From the NCBI GenBank assembly GCA_013397935.1, contig VZRN01004188.1, positions 427,677 through 491,676 of the forward strand: a stretch of DNA of 64,000 nucleotides. Reading direction: 5' to 3'. Position numbers and translations under genes: made by a program. Every line of letters starts with the position of its first letter. The stretch's first letter is position 1. Under the pieces are notes generated by a model that had not been told where the DNA came from, made no database searches, and saw nothing but the letters and a program-made list of their open reading frames with translations. The DNA comes from Dasyornis broadbenti. Its lineage: Eukaryota; Chordata; Aves; Passeriformes; Dasyornithidae. Of the stretch, positions 1 to 14,300 are shown piece by piece.

Positions 1-46
1 AGTTCAGATGGTATGTCAGGTGTCAATTCTGGTCTTTGTCTTTCAG

Positions 47-3000
47 CTTGTTTCAGAAAAGAAAATAGATAAAAATCTGTTACCTCCAAAGAAGATAATT
101 GGAAAAAATTCCAAAAGCCTGGTGGAGAAAAGACAAAAGGAACTGGAGATCTACCTGCAAACACTGCTGCTCAAGTTCCCTGTTACTACGCCAAAAGTTT
201 TGTCGCACTTCCTACACTTCCATTTATACGTAAGTTATGTTTTTAGTGTCTGAGTAGAGGCCTGAGTGTCTCTCTCTAGTTCTCTGACTTGGAGAGAGTT
301 CTGAGGAATCTTCATGAATTTGCTGAAATGGTTCTTTTTCATCATTTTGCACAATATAACAAGCAAAGCATATTTTTAAGATTTTTGACACCACATTTTA
401 TTGCTGTGCTGGGAAGTAGTGTGGACAGGGACTCTAAGAGGAGGAAACAAATGCTGGCAGGAGAGTTGGAAGCTGTGAATTAATGTGAAGCTGAATTGGT
501 TGTTTGGCTGAAGTCAATAGTGCTGGCTCTCAAATGAGCATTGCATAATTGATCCATACCCCGCTACTTAGTGGCTAATGGTTGGAGCTGTGGTTCACAC
601 TGAAACAGTTTCCAGTACCCCAAATGAAGAGAAATGATGCTTCTCTGTGGAAGCACAGTGATGGAGTGGCGTTTGGAGAAATAGCCCCAGCAGACAGAAT
701 GTTACTGTAAAGGATACTTGAAGCAAGAAGCAATTACTTGAGTTCCTGTTCACATTGCAATTTGTTCATCTTTTGTGTATAATTAGGCTTTTTTTGCAAT
801 ATGGCATCATGTTTTAAGGGGGAGAATGAATTTCATAAAGAGGAAAGTGCAGTGGAGAACTGAATGAAAAGAAGGGGCAGTAACAGCTTTGGGGTGGGAT
901 GTTTTGAGAAGGCCCTTCATGGTTTCATAGAAAGGCTTCAGAAATTAGTCACAAATGATCCATTAGGTGTTAATTAAGTTTTAGCAACAAAGGAAAACCT
1001 GTTTTAGTTATGTTACATGAATATAATTGTCCTGGTGAGACTTCAGAGTTTGACTTAGATTAAAACGTTAGAAGGTTTATTCCACAGTGTTGCTATTGCC
1101 CTGCAGATTTGAGAAAGAAGCACAGGTTTGTCACTATCAAGGTCTCTAAAATGGATTAGAGGTATTAAATTTATTCAAAATATGTGACAATGTAGAGAGA
1201 ATTCTGTTCAGATGGAGTAAAATTCCTGATCTACCAGTAAGTTGCATAATTTTTCTTTTCTGTAGCTGCTCTGACTTGTAAATGACATCTGTTTTGTTAA
1301 AGTTCCAGTGTTGTAGCTTCCACATGATTTTTATGCAGGCAGAAGTTCTTCCTAGCCCCTGACTTATTTTTCAGAAGGATTGTTAATTCCTCCTGTTGTA
1401 AAGTTCATTATTGTTTGCTTTTCCAAAGAGCTAGCAGTATTTGGATATGAGTGCTCATCTGGTTTTGTACTGCTCTTGGATATTAAGAGCAAAGATGTTG
1501 CTTAATCAGCATTTCTTTGCTTTAGGGGGATCTGACTTAGTTGTAAATGCAGTTGTTTTTTGCTTGGATCTTGAGAACACTTCTAAATATTTACAAAAAT
1601 GTGTTAATTATTCAGTAGAAAAGCTAAATATTTACCACAGGAATTCTACTGGAAAAATGACCTTTCTGCAGAACTTTGATCTTTTAAAAGATCTTCGTTA
1701 CCAGACAACCCATGTGCATACTGGAGCCATTATAATCCCTGATGCTGCCTCATTAATTTGTGTAGGGAGGCTACAATATTTTTTGTCTATTCTTGTTTGT
1801 AGTATTTCCAGTAAGGGTTATTTGATTTTATTTCTCAGGTTAATTGAATTAAATGGAATAGAAATACCACCCATAGATACATTAAACTTACTTTGAAGCC
1901 TTTAGTTGTTCTCTGGTGGAGCCTAGCAAAGAGAAACAGTTGCATGTGTCAGCAATGTAGAACTTTGTTGTTACTTTGGCATTGAAAAAGATTTCAGCAG
2001 TGATGCGGGGATGCTTATTTTGTTGCATGGTCTTTGTCATCTTAGAAGATTTGGTTTGTTAACTTACAGATAGAAGGTTTTGCAGAAAAAGCATTGGGTA
2101 CCCACAAACTGCTGTTCAGACACCTGCAAACAATGGACTTCTGTGGGTGTGATGCATTTAAATAGTTACAGCTATGACAGAAATCTCATGTAGATCTGAC
2201 AGAGGAATAGAATTCCTTTTTTTTGCCTGCTAGTCACTGAACAGTCTAAGTCATAATCTTGTTCTAATTATAAATGTAGAAAAAAATTTGGCTCTGTGGC
2301 CCAGATGACAAAAGGGATACAGAGTAGAGTTTTCAATTAAGTCTGTGCTTGCCAGATGAGTGTAATTGGCTTATGGAAATGAGAACCACAATTGTTTAAT
2401 TTTGTTTGGAATACAGCTTTGAGCTTGTTGTTCTGAAAACTATGGTGTGGATGCTTTGTTCATCTTTAGTGAGTGGGTTTCAGTTACACTAAGAATGTGT
2501 TCTAAAATCCTTGCCTCATCAAATGAGCAGAGCTGTCTGCTGCAGATGTCCTGTGGATGTATTCCCTTGTTATGAATCATGAGGTATTTGTCAGCAAAGT
2601 AATCTCATGAAATATTCATTTTGTGATGATCCATAATATCTGTTTATACTTTGCAGCTACCTTAAAATGAGACGTTTGTCTAGGGGGAAACTTCACCCTC
2701 ACAAATGATTTTATTTTGTTCTTTCTGTGGGCCTTTGAAAGGGGTCTTTTGGAAATGCTCAGAACTATTTCTGGACTTGCATAGAGCATTTGCTTTTTGT
2801 GGCGAGAGATGTGCCCGGGTGGGAAATGCTTGTACTGATCTTTGTGCACCTGCAGATTTAGAAAGTACAAATCCCTGCATTGAGAGCTTTCAGCCTTTCA
2901 TCCTGGAGCTGTCAGTGCCAGGAATGGAGGTTGAGCACCTGGGTGGTTCCAGGAGGGAGAAAAGGGGGCATTTGCATTACTTTGCAGCAAGCATAGTAGA

Positions 3001-5363
3001 GTTGAAGTCCAGAAGACTACTTACTTTTTATATATCTCTTTTTTTGTAGACCTGTTAATTTAAAGCTTTCTGTGTGTTAGTGATATTCTGAGGAAATGCT
3101 GAGTGCTTGATGCATTAGAATCATCTTAATGTTAAAATTTGAAGAATGTGATACTTGTAATATTTTCTTCAAAACAGAGCTGTCTTTCAAGTTGTGCTAA
3201 TGATGGGTAGTAATAGTTGCTCTAGTTGCTGCTGCCCTTTTCTAATGTGTACAGGATGGGATTATTTAAATGTAGTTCACTGTCTTTCATCTTGGAAATT
3301 AAAATCATATGAAATAAAATCATTTTAAGTAATTTTTATGAAGCGTTTTCAAGTTACAAAGAAATCCGTAAGACACAGTGACCCCTGATTTCAGTTAAAA
3401 AAAAAACAAACAATCAAAGTCCTTTACCACAGCAAATAAAGGATACTTCACTAAAGGTAGAAATTAAAAAATTGGAACCATAAGTATGTAAATAACACTT
3501 GATTGTGATGGTTTTTTGTTTGCAGGAGATCAATGGGATCACTGCTGCGTTGGCTGAAGAGCTCTTTCACAAAGGTAAGGAACTTGCAGTATTTATCCAG
3601 GAATGTTTTCCTCTGTGTGCATGCATTCACATACCTGTGCTACTTTACCTCTGGACAATGAGAGATGTGATCTTCCATATCAGACTGTGATACTTTTTCT
3701 CCCCCTTCTTTCTTTTTGTCTTTTTCTTGCTGCTTGCGCTTTAATTCAAGCTGCATTGTGAGGAGCTGTAACAGTCTTGCAGCTGCTTTTGGAAACGAGA
3801 AATTGGTGAATTTATGTTTTGAAAAGGACTTGCTAGTCTTTGTCCTTAAGGGATGGGATATGGCAGTAGTGATCAGGAGCTTTTGCTAAACTTTCTGTCT
3901 CAATGTGTTTTAGTGTAACCTGTAGGGAAACTTGGTTTGTATCAGTGAGTCCTCATAGTTTATGTATGAAATGCAAGAGATCGCTTTACATATCTAAATA
4001 TTATTCTCCAGAATTCAGGAAACAGGAGACCTTCTGGTCAGTTAATTTAAGGCTGTGCTTTTCTGAGGCTGGCAGATGAAAATGAAATGCTCTTACTGTA
4101 ACTACAACAGCTCCAACTGCTCCATTAACAGCAGGAGGCATGTGAAAGGATTAATCCCTGCTATTTTTGTTTTGAAGGACATGCAGGATGCTACTGTATA
4201 ATTCCAGTTGGCTGAGGCATGTTAGGCATGAAAGGTGAAACATGTTCCAGTATGCCATTTCAGATTGTTCTGGCAGAAAGTTAGCTTTAGGTGAAGCCAC
4301 CTCAGAGAGTCCATTCAGCAAATTTTGGAATATCTTAAGCTTGTGAAGAAATCTTTGCTGGCTTTGTAGTGCCTGCAGTCTCATTGATAGGAGAATCGTT
4401 GATGCATCACTGACTGCTCTGTGTTAGTGTAACCTTCCAGTAATGTATGTGCTGCTGGACTCTTGGACTTGCTCCCGCTGAAGCTGAAGGGAATTTTACT
4501 CCTCAGAGCATTTCTGAGAACTCTGCTTATCACAAAAGCTGATGCTTTCTTGTCTATGAAGTCAAACTGGTGTCCCTAAAAGGAAGAAAGGAAAGATACT
4601 CATTCTCTGTGTGTGTGTTCCGACTGCTGTAGCCCACATTGAGTTTGTGGTGCCTTCAGAGAGGCTTTTGTGTGCTGCTTCCCTACTGCCCCTAGAATTA
4701 AATTGGTTTGTAAAATTATAATCAGATAAGGTGTTTTCTTGTTCTGGGCATTTGCTTTAGTATTGGTGTCCAGAAAATTCCCATGCACTCCAAAAAACAC
4801 ACTTAGTACGATTCTGCGATTCGGCAGCATAGCAAGAGATCCAAGGTCTGTATTTTAGATGGCAGGTGCTGTGTTCTCTGAATAGAAAAAATCCTAACTG
4901 CTATAAACTTAGAGACATCTCAGAAAATGTTTCATAACTCTTACATTATGTAAATGAACTTTGATTCCAGTCCTGTTCAGACTGAGGAAAATTTGCCATT
5001 ATTTGCGTTTGGAACTTCGTGCCTGTATGATGAGTGCCTTAAATACTTAATTATAATGCCTTAAATACCTGAATTATTGTGATGTTAAAAAAAAATTCTT
5101 TTGCTACCTCAATTTTCAGCTTAGAGTAAAACGACAAACATGTATCATTTCATTTTCCATGTACCATTTGTTTTGATCCCAAGCTACTTTGTTTTTCAGG
5201 AGAGCAGCTCTTAATGGCTGGAGAAGTCTTCACCATCAGGCCCTTGCAGCTGTATGCCATCACTCAGCAGCTGCTGCAGGGCAAACCTACCTGTGCTAAT
5301 GGAGATGCCAAAACAGATCTAGGGCATATTCTGGATTTCACTTGTAGGCTCAAGTATCTAAAG
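47..5363 (+). CDS. NISCH: NISCH first three exons in window: C-terminal half of PX domain and linker
   Basis: Exons 47-229 (61 codons, phase 0), 3526-3574 and 5200-5363 (joined through a split Gly codon) give partial-protein residues 1-132. Exon 1 starts LVSEKKIDKNLLPPKKIIGK and carries the basic PPKKIIG segment that in PX domains precedes the phosphoinositide-binding helix. It ends with the SHFLHFHLY helix. Exons 2-3 encode [20 protein letters not shown] and, later, DAKTDLGHILDFTCRLKYLK, which are nearly identical to human nischarin. Donors are GTAAGT, GTAAGG and GTGAGG; acceptors are TTTCAG, TTGCAG and TTTCAG. The intervening introns 230-3525 and 3575-5199 show nothing I recognise. Confidence 0.95.
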
Positions 5364-8300
5364 GTGAGGTCAATGTTAAATAGGTGTTTATGCTGCCAGC
5401 CTTCAACACATGTTGTTCTCCAGCCAAGGTGTTTGCTATGTGATGTGGTCTTTTCAGCAGTGCTCTCTGTATAGATGCAGCCACAGAATCTGACTGGGTG
5501 CCAGTAGGAATGGGTAAAGAGAAAAGTATTAACCTCTTCAACCTTGCTTTCCTTGCAGACTCTATGGGTAGGACAGTGTATATGTATATATGTGCATCTA
5601 TAGAAATCTTGCCCCCTTTCTCACTGTCTGCATCTGGAAGTTAAAAGTAAAAACCTAAAAAAAGCCTCGGTTTCATAGATGGTCCTGAATTTCTAGCTAA
5701 AATACTATTTCAGATTAAATGTAAAATGGCCTTGGAACAAATAATTTTTGTCAGGAGCCAATTTCTTTTCAACCAAATAAATGAATTAGACTTCCCCTGA
5801 CTAATATTTTTTAATACTGCTCCCTATGACTCAAAAACTCATTTTAGCCCCTTTACTGCATGAGGAGCTGGCTTTTAACTGTAACTTCATGTGTTCAAAG
5901 CGGAAATCAAATGCTGGATCAGGGGAAGCAAAACCACAGCTGTACTGATGTTCCTGTGGCTCTTCAGTTGCCTTTGTCATTCCCTGTCTGTATAGAATCT
6001 TCTGAAGAGAGGATTTTCTGGCTGGAGAACAGGTTATTGTTTAGAAAAATCACCATCTGCAGAATTTCTAGCCCTTCTGAATGCTTGTGAGTAGGCACAT
6101 TCAGAGCTTGTAAGATACATCAGACCAGAGAAAAACCTTAGAGTTTTCTCCCAAAATTATATTCACAGCAAACATAAATGAAACCTCCTGGGTTTTATGC
6201 TGCTGACATGCTCTGAGGCCAGAATCAAAAGACCATATGGAAATACCAGATGCATTTTTATTGATGTGTATCAGTGTAATGTTTTCTTCAAACCCATCTT
6301 GTCAACGCCTTGAACTTCATACCTTGTAGTGGAATTGAAGACAGTGCTGACGTGTGACGTGGAGGGTTCATAAGTTTCAAGGAAGTTGTTTTCGGTGAAT
6401 GCAGCTCTGGTTTTGTCAGCTAAGAATGAAGCCTTGGCAGCCTCGGTTATGGTGTTGTTTTCTGCATGCCCCCTGTGCTACAGAAAGCAAGCACAAGGTG
6501 GCACTTCAGGTTCAGTCCACGTAGCTGGAGCAGCTAGTATTTGATTTCCTGAAGAGCTGATCTGCAAGTGTCATGAATCATTCCATACTTGGTTGGAACT
6601 TCAGCTGTCCTTAAAATCTACTGCCCTTTTGCCACTGCCTGTGTAAGACTGAAATGTGGACAAGTTGGATTGTGTGCACTAACTCAGTTCTTAAATGTCT
6701 TAAATGCCAGGTCGCTGGAACAGGGGGACCTTTTGGAACCAGTAACATTCAGGAGCATCTCTTGCCTTTTGATCTGTCTATATTTAAATCGCTTCATCAA
6801 ATAGAGGTAGGACTGTCATACTGCTCATCAATTCAGAAGTGCTCTGCAAATGCCAGTTCTGCTACATATGTCTCAGAATTGGTGATTCTCTGTTTTGATT
6901 TGCTTCTAGAATTGGGGAATGCAGAGTTTAGGAGGACTGTTTCAATTGTGAAACAATTTTTTTTCACAAGTTTGGGAAATAAGGACACAAAATTTAAATT
7001 ACTAGAAGAGCTTGCACTGTGTGCATTTAAAAAAAAAGCAATTTCCAGTATTTACACAAAACTTAAACCTGAGTGACTGTCCTTTGCCTTGAAGATCTAA
7101 CAAGTAGATTATAGTAGGATCCCTTATTACAAAGTACTTTTTATTTGGAAAAAAAGGTACATCTAATATTTGTGAAAATGTCCTGGCATTAAATTTGCTT
7201 GTGAAAGTGCACTTTTGGGTGTAGTGCTGTTTTCTTGATAATTTGCAGAATTTTTTCATTGCCCTGCTTTCAGTGTGAATACCAGGGTTTCTAGCAGTTT
7301 TCAATGAGTATTTTTTGAAATACTTTCTTGGCCATTTCAGGTGTTTCCAGAGAGAGAATATCCAACGTTGTCATGCAGTCTGAACTCTGTGCACTTTTGG
7401 TGGATGCTGCACCTTTTCTAGTACATGAGTGCTATTGTCTCGTTGATATGAGACAGTTGTTGGTTCAGAACTGAAGTGTATTTCTGAAGTCAGTGATTTA
7501 TTGTCGTTTTAATGTGGGAAAGAAACTACAATGGGCTGTAGAGTGGGAGTCTAATACAGCAGAGAGGATATTGCAGAATTGCATCAATTTTCCGCCTTCC
7601 CATGAGCATGAATGTGGGGATAAAAGATTTTAGATCTTGAAGACTTTTGAAATGGTATGTTCATGAAAAGTTTTGGATTGACTGGCACTAGATGAGCTCT
7701 TTCATCCCAGAGTAAACACTGTCCAAAAATTAACAGTGGTAATCTGGGAAGAGTTTGTTTCAGGAATGGCAGGAGCTCTGTCAGTTCAGTGTGGTTTCCC
7801 TCATACACCAGTAAATGTGCCAGCTCTCATGGCTGCACAATGTGTGACTGTCTGCAGAGACAGCAGACTTGGACAGACGCTGCAGCAGATTTTCAATAAT
7901 GTCATTTCAAACTGAGCTACAGAAAAAGAGACTTTGTAATCTCAAACTTAGTCTGTGCAATTAGTTAACTGATGGGTTACATTGTTAGATTAGTGTCCTC
8001 ATTTTCTAAGCATTTCTTTTTTTTATGATAAAAAGATCATATTATATCCAAACAGGTGTGTCTGCAGGTGCAGTCATAGCTTGAGATACCTCTCTTTTTG
8101 GTAACAGTAAACTGCTGTGACCTGTTAAATCACCTGGGTAGTTTCACCTTGAAGAATGGATGGGACAGGTGGAAAGTCAGTGGAGAAGCTTTGTTCAAAT
8201 ATATGTTTGAATTTCACTTTTCTGTAGTTATGCCTCTAATTTCTTATTTAGCTTTGCCAAGTGTCAGTATTTCTGACCTGATAATCTCAGGAGATTTTGA

Positions 8301-11300
8301 GGGAGAGCTGTAACTACTTTGCAAATTGCTGGAGAATCTGCTATTGAAGCTTTTAGGTGCCTTTTTCATGTCTCGTTTGTCTGTCCTAACATTTCTGACT
8401 TAGTAATGGGATTTTTTTTTTTTTTTTAAACAGATCAGTCATTGTGGGGGAAATCTTATCAAAGGGCTGACTTCATCAAAACATACTCTGGCCACACTGA
8501 GTGTTCGATTTTCAGCAACATCAATGAAGGTAAGAGCAAGTTCCTGCTTCTGGTGAGTGTTAAAAGCATGTGCAAAACCAACATGCACAATGTGGAAATA
8601 TCCATTTGGAGTCCATGCAGTTTTCTGAACTGCCTATTGCAGGTTCTCTTTTTAAAATCATGGGACTGTAAGTGTTTACAGTTAACCTTACAGAATCTCA
8701 AGTTTAAGTGAAGGCAGTGTTTGGATGTGTCCCTTCACAGGGACACTTTTGATGCTTGCTTACATGAGATTGTTGGGATAGTTTCCAAAACCATTAGCTT
8801 TCCTTGAAGATGTAAGTCTGGTATTGGTGTGCTTCTGTTAAACAGGAAATCCTGGTGCCTGAAGCCTCTGAATTTGATCAGTGGGAGCCAGAGGATGCGC
8901 TGGACAATTCAAGTTGTCCAGTGACAGCAATTATCCCAACCTGGAGAACTTTAACGACTTTGGATATGAGTCACAATAGCATCTCTGAAATTGATGATTC
9001 AGTGGTAAGAAATTTTTCATTTGTGGAAAAAAGTACGACTTGTCTGTGACACATTATACACAGCAGGGATTTTGTATTTTCTCTGTTGCTTTTTCTGAAG
9101 AATTTTCAGTTGCGCTTTATGTTGGTTAACTAGTCAAGTTAATGCTGAGATTTGTTCTATAAGAGCATCATTTCCTTTGCTGCAGGTGAATAGTTTTGTC
9201 ATTTTGTGTTCTGTAGACAACAGAATACTGACTTTTTGAAACCTGCATTTACTGTTTGCCTTGGCCTTAGGCCACTTAGCAATTTTTTTTTTTTTTTTTA
9301 AAGTAAAAGCACCTCATGGGCTCAACTTTGGAGTTGTTGTCAAGGCTGAAAGCTTCCTGCATTTTTGCAAACCTATGACTTGCTGGCAGCTTTCTTGACA
9401 TCAAAACAGTATGAAGAGCATGAAAATAAAATCTAGGAGTATTTTGCCAGTACTTTAGAATTTTATTTTGCAAATTAGTTATTAAGAAAAAAGTTAGCAT
9501 TCATCACAGGGACATGGTAAAATATGAACACAGCTTTTTACTTGAGCTTCCCTTGTGAAGCAGGAACCAGTTATATGTGTAACTTAACCAGACATCATAG
9601 ACTTGGAGCATAATTACCTTATTCATGATTTTTTGTGATGTAGATTCAAGATGCTTCAGGTCTGTGTCCAGGCCTTTACTATAAGACAAATCAGTGCTGA
9701 GATTACAACCAAAATAAAGCAGATGCAAAACATTGGTGTCAGAACACAGCATCAAGTTCTAGGTTTGAGACCTCCAAAAGTAAAAGGTTTTCTGAGTTAA
9801 AGAGCCCTTTCAGCAGGCTTGTGTGACCTTGTAGTTCTTGGCTGGTGTAACTGGAACATGGAAACAAATCACTCAGCTTATTTTGGGTTTTGGTACTATT
9901 GTCTTTATCCAGGCTTCTGTGTAACATAAATCTCCTAGTTTATCTGTTTGATAAGACCAAAGCACCATTAATGAATTTGATCTATAGTTAGTGGGAATAA
10001 ACTAGGATAAATTATTTGTCTTCAGTAAGAAACCAGATTTCAGATTAAAAATTAACAGTGCCCCTCAGAATAACCTGGTTTTCTTAAGAGCAGGAGTCAG
10101 CACTTTGTCACACCAGGTCACACAGAATGTTTTCTTAATGCCAAAAGCTGGGAAGAGAGACTGTGTTGGATGACACCTTTCCTCTGCTTTTGTTGGTCAG
10201 CAGATATTGAAGGAAGTATGGCCTGACTTAAAGCTAAAGTGCATTTAACACATTTGAGTTTTTTCCCTTCTAGAAATTAATTCCAAAGATTGAGTTTCTG
10301 GATTTGAGTCACAATGGGGTATTTCTGGTAGAAAATTTACAGGTAAGTGATGCATTTGAAGGTGATTTTCTTACTCAACTACCGGAGACCTTAGAACACA
10401 GATTTTCATGCTTCAGAATTTTGTTGCTCATCTTCATGGAGAATAGTTTAAGCCCAAATAGCTTCTTCTTTGCCACATCAAGGTCTCTTTAATGGTGCAT
10501 TTCTTACCTGCTCCCGGATATTTTAATTTCTTTGCCAATATTGACATACAACGTTTAGTTCTTAACTAAATTCATTCCCTGCCAGCTGTATGTGTGGGTT
10601 GGTAAAAGTGCAGTGGAGGAAATGTCATTTCTACAAGCTTGAACCTTTTTAATGAACAATTTTGTGTGATGTTTCTCATGCTATATAGTGTCCAGCATGA
10701 AAACACTGTTGCATAAAAAAATGAGCCTGTCATAAGATAGCATCTTTGATATTGTTCAATTTTAATTGGTGTATGACATTAATTTTCTGTGCTGTTGTAG
10801 CATCTGTACAACCTTGTTCACCTGGACTTATCCTACAACAAACTTACATCCCTAGAAGGTGTTCACACAAAACTGGGAAACATCAAAACTCTGAATTTAG
10901 CAGGAAATCAGCTGGAAAGGCTGTGCGGTCTTAAAAAACTGTACTCATTAGTCAACTTGGATCTGAGCAACAACAAAATAGAACAGGTAAATGTTGACTT
11001 TTGATATCAAATTGTGTGTTAGATCACAAACGATTTTTTTCTTTTAGTGGATCAAACTGCAGAAAGTAAAAGTGACTGTAGTGGTTTTTCCTGGTTGTTG
11101 TATGTATGTAATCTATGCAAGATATGCTTAGTCTGGGTGCTCATTTTCATTTTGCCAGTCAGTATTCATGCTTTTATTCAAATACTTCCAGATTGATGAA
11201 GTGAAAAATATCGGCAGCCTCCCATGCTTGGAAAAGGTGGTGTTATCCAGCAATCCACTGAGCATCATCCCTGATTACCGGACCAAAGTTCTTGCGCAGT

Positions 11301-14300
11301 TTGGAGACAGGGCCTCAGAGGTGAGCCCCAGTGCTGCTCTTCTAATCCTCTTTTTAGCCTGGTGAGGAACATGGTGCAAATGTTCTAAAAACCTGATGAG
11401 TTTTTACTGTGCACTGGAGGTGGTGTTTAGAGAATGAAACCTTATTAATGTTACTCTCCTGTGCTGCTGAATCTAAATGCCAGTTTTCCTTGCCCTCACT
11501 GGGTAACAGTGTGATAGTAGGGAACACTGTTGTGCTGGAAGGATGTAAAACTTACCAAACGTTCCTGAGTTTGCACTAAATTGATGTTAACTCAGGGTCT
11601 AGTGTGGTAATTGTTTTTGTGTAATGATTACAAAGATGCACATGGTTTGCATTGAGCTATGGTAATTTTTGATTATTCAATTAATAAAAAAGGCAGAATG
11701 CCTTGTTTTCAATACTTTTAGGTGTTTTAACATTTTTTTTTAGGTTTGTTTGGATAACATTGTTACCACAGAAAAGGAACTAGACACAGTGGAAGTGCTA
11801 AAAGCTATTCAAAAAGCAAAGGAGGTGAAATACAAACTGAGCAACTCTGATAAAAAGGTGAGTCTGGTGCTGTGAGAGAAGCAGAATGTGCCACATACCA
11901 AAGCTTACAAAATTACTTCTACAAGTGAGATGTAAGCAGAATGCACTAAGCTTTCCTTAGCGCTAAAGTTTTTTGCTTTCTTTGTGCTTTAATGTGGTTT
12001 GAACTTCTAATGTTTGCCTCTTTTTCCTATTTAGTTTTCAATGCAGTTTTGGTAGTTATCTGACCTTCCTTTTTTGGGCTGGCTTGGGAGAGAGGAAATG
12101 GGAAGAAAAGATAAAATGATGTAATGGTGTACACAATGAATTTGCAGTCGGCCTTAACAGCCATATTTTGTATCTTATACAAGTATTGCAGAGCTGTGAT
12201 TTTACTGCTTGCATTGCAGAGTACTGAAATTACTTCCCCAAACTTTCTTCCTGTGGGTATTCAGCAGCGGGAGAGAGTCAGAAATCTGAATTCTCCTTGC
12301 CTTCTCTCATACCTGGCTGTGTGCTGTGTAGTTGGTTAGTGTTGGTTTGGAAATAAACTTAGGGACAACAGGTTCTGTCCCTACAATGCAGAAATCCTGT
12401 TTTCATTCTTTTGACTTGTGAAACTGCCAGTTCTGTCAATACAGTGAGTAGTCAGTGATCAGAATGACTTCACTAAGAATTCATTTAGAGGAATTCCGCT
12501 TAGTGTGACAATTGAAACTTAGAGGAGGTGACTACCTGGCCCCCCGCCCCACCCCANNNNNNNNNNNNNNNNNNNNNNNNNCCCCACCCCCCAAAAAAAA
12601 AAAAGCTGGCACTAATTTTCCTATTACTAAAATTGAGAGAGCTTGTATAGACTTATTTTAGTTCAGGATCTCATGTGTCCTGTGTATTCAGGTTTTTTCT
12701 TTAATTGCTGCATACTTTCTTTATTAGATCAGTGAGGACTCCAGGCTCACTGCTGCCAGCTCCAAATCAAACTGTTCTTCTCTTACTGTTCGTCCTTCCT
12801 CTCCCTCTCTGCCTCGTCCTGTCAGCTCCAGCCAAGGTAATCATGTATGTATCGTGCTGCTGGGCTGAGCCTCTTGGTTCTGCTTTGCTAAGCTGCATTG
12901 ATATACATGAATATTATGTGCATGGATATAGGGCTTTGAAGACGAGCACAAAGACCTGTTAGAATTGGCTTTGAAAGTGAAAGTTGTGTGTAATGTGACT
13001 CAGCAAAACCGACCTGTTGTTCCCAGTAGTGATAATTACCTGGAGTCAAAGTTTGGGTACAAGACTTCTTACTGTGTCACCCTGCAGAGGACTAGATACC
13101 ATTTCCAGGTTTAGAGCCATGACTTAATGGAAAACTGTGACATCCACAGATATATTTGAAAATTGCTTCTCTACCCATTCTTGGTCTGCAAAATGTCAGC
13201 TCAAGCAGCATATGTTCCATTAGTGCTTTTTGCAAGAGCTGCGTTTCTGTAACACCAAAGGGAAGACAGAGAAAGGAGATGAGTAAAAGACACTTGTGGG
13301 ATTGGTGTTGTGGATGAGGTTGTGTTTTCAGCGCATCTGTTGTGCTCTATAGTACCTGCTGACCTCACCTCAAGTTTTTATACTGTGTTTCAAATGAATG
13401 TGCCTGCTGCATTAGGAACTTAGAAGAATTGCTGAATCTTCCTCTTTAGCCATAGGACTGACTTACGTGAATATTCGCTGAGAAGAGATATTTTCTGGTT
13501 TTGGCTTTTGTCTGATTGAAAAGTGCAGCAGAACATCTATAATGAGAGAAGACTTTGTACCCATTTAAATGAGAAGGAATTATCTTCTCAATTGCTTGGG
13601 GTGGGACAGCTTCCTCTTACCATTAAATCAGTGGATTGGTGGAAGAGGGAGAGAAATATCCCCAAAAAGCTTGATCTTTGACACAAATCTGTTGCTGTGA
13701 CTTCTGCAAAATCAGCAGCAGTTTCTTAGTTCACGCTAGAAAAATTAAATTGTTCTGACAGCATTTGATTAAGGGACAGACACCTTGATACAGATTTAGT
13801 TGCTATTTATGTACTTTGCCTTTGTAGCCCTCCTAGATCGTATTTCATCTGCAGAAAAAATGCCAGTTTTTCCAAAATTAAGTCAATTCTTGCTTTAAAG
13901 TATTAAGCATTTGACAAACTGTCTCAGTGCTGCAACTATATAACAACCTGCAGTTTTATACAGGACTGGCTGTAAAAATACATGTCAGCAACCACTGGGA
14001 CTGTTTAAGTTATTTATCAACAGATTTTTTTCTACTGCAATAAATATTTAGTAGCAAATGAGTCTTGGGAGAAAAGAAAACATAGATCTTTCTGAAGGAC
14101 TTCAGAGTTCTATAGAGTGGCATAAGATTCAAGATTTATTTACTGTAGTCCTTTTCCATAAGGTTCCTTCAGTAGAATTATGGGGAAGGCTTTTATAAAT
14201 AATGGGAAAATGAGGACTGTGCAGGCTATTTCTCAGCTTCAACAGTGGGAATTGAACATTTGCTACAAATCTAACTATTAAGGGTTATTTTCAAAATACT

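Noticed and set aside
1441..1896. 151-codon frame in the first NISCH intron of the window
   Set aside because: No similarity to a known family, no matching splice context with NISCH, and AT-rich codons typical of intron sequence.
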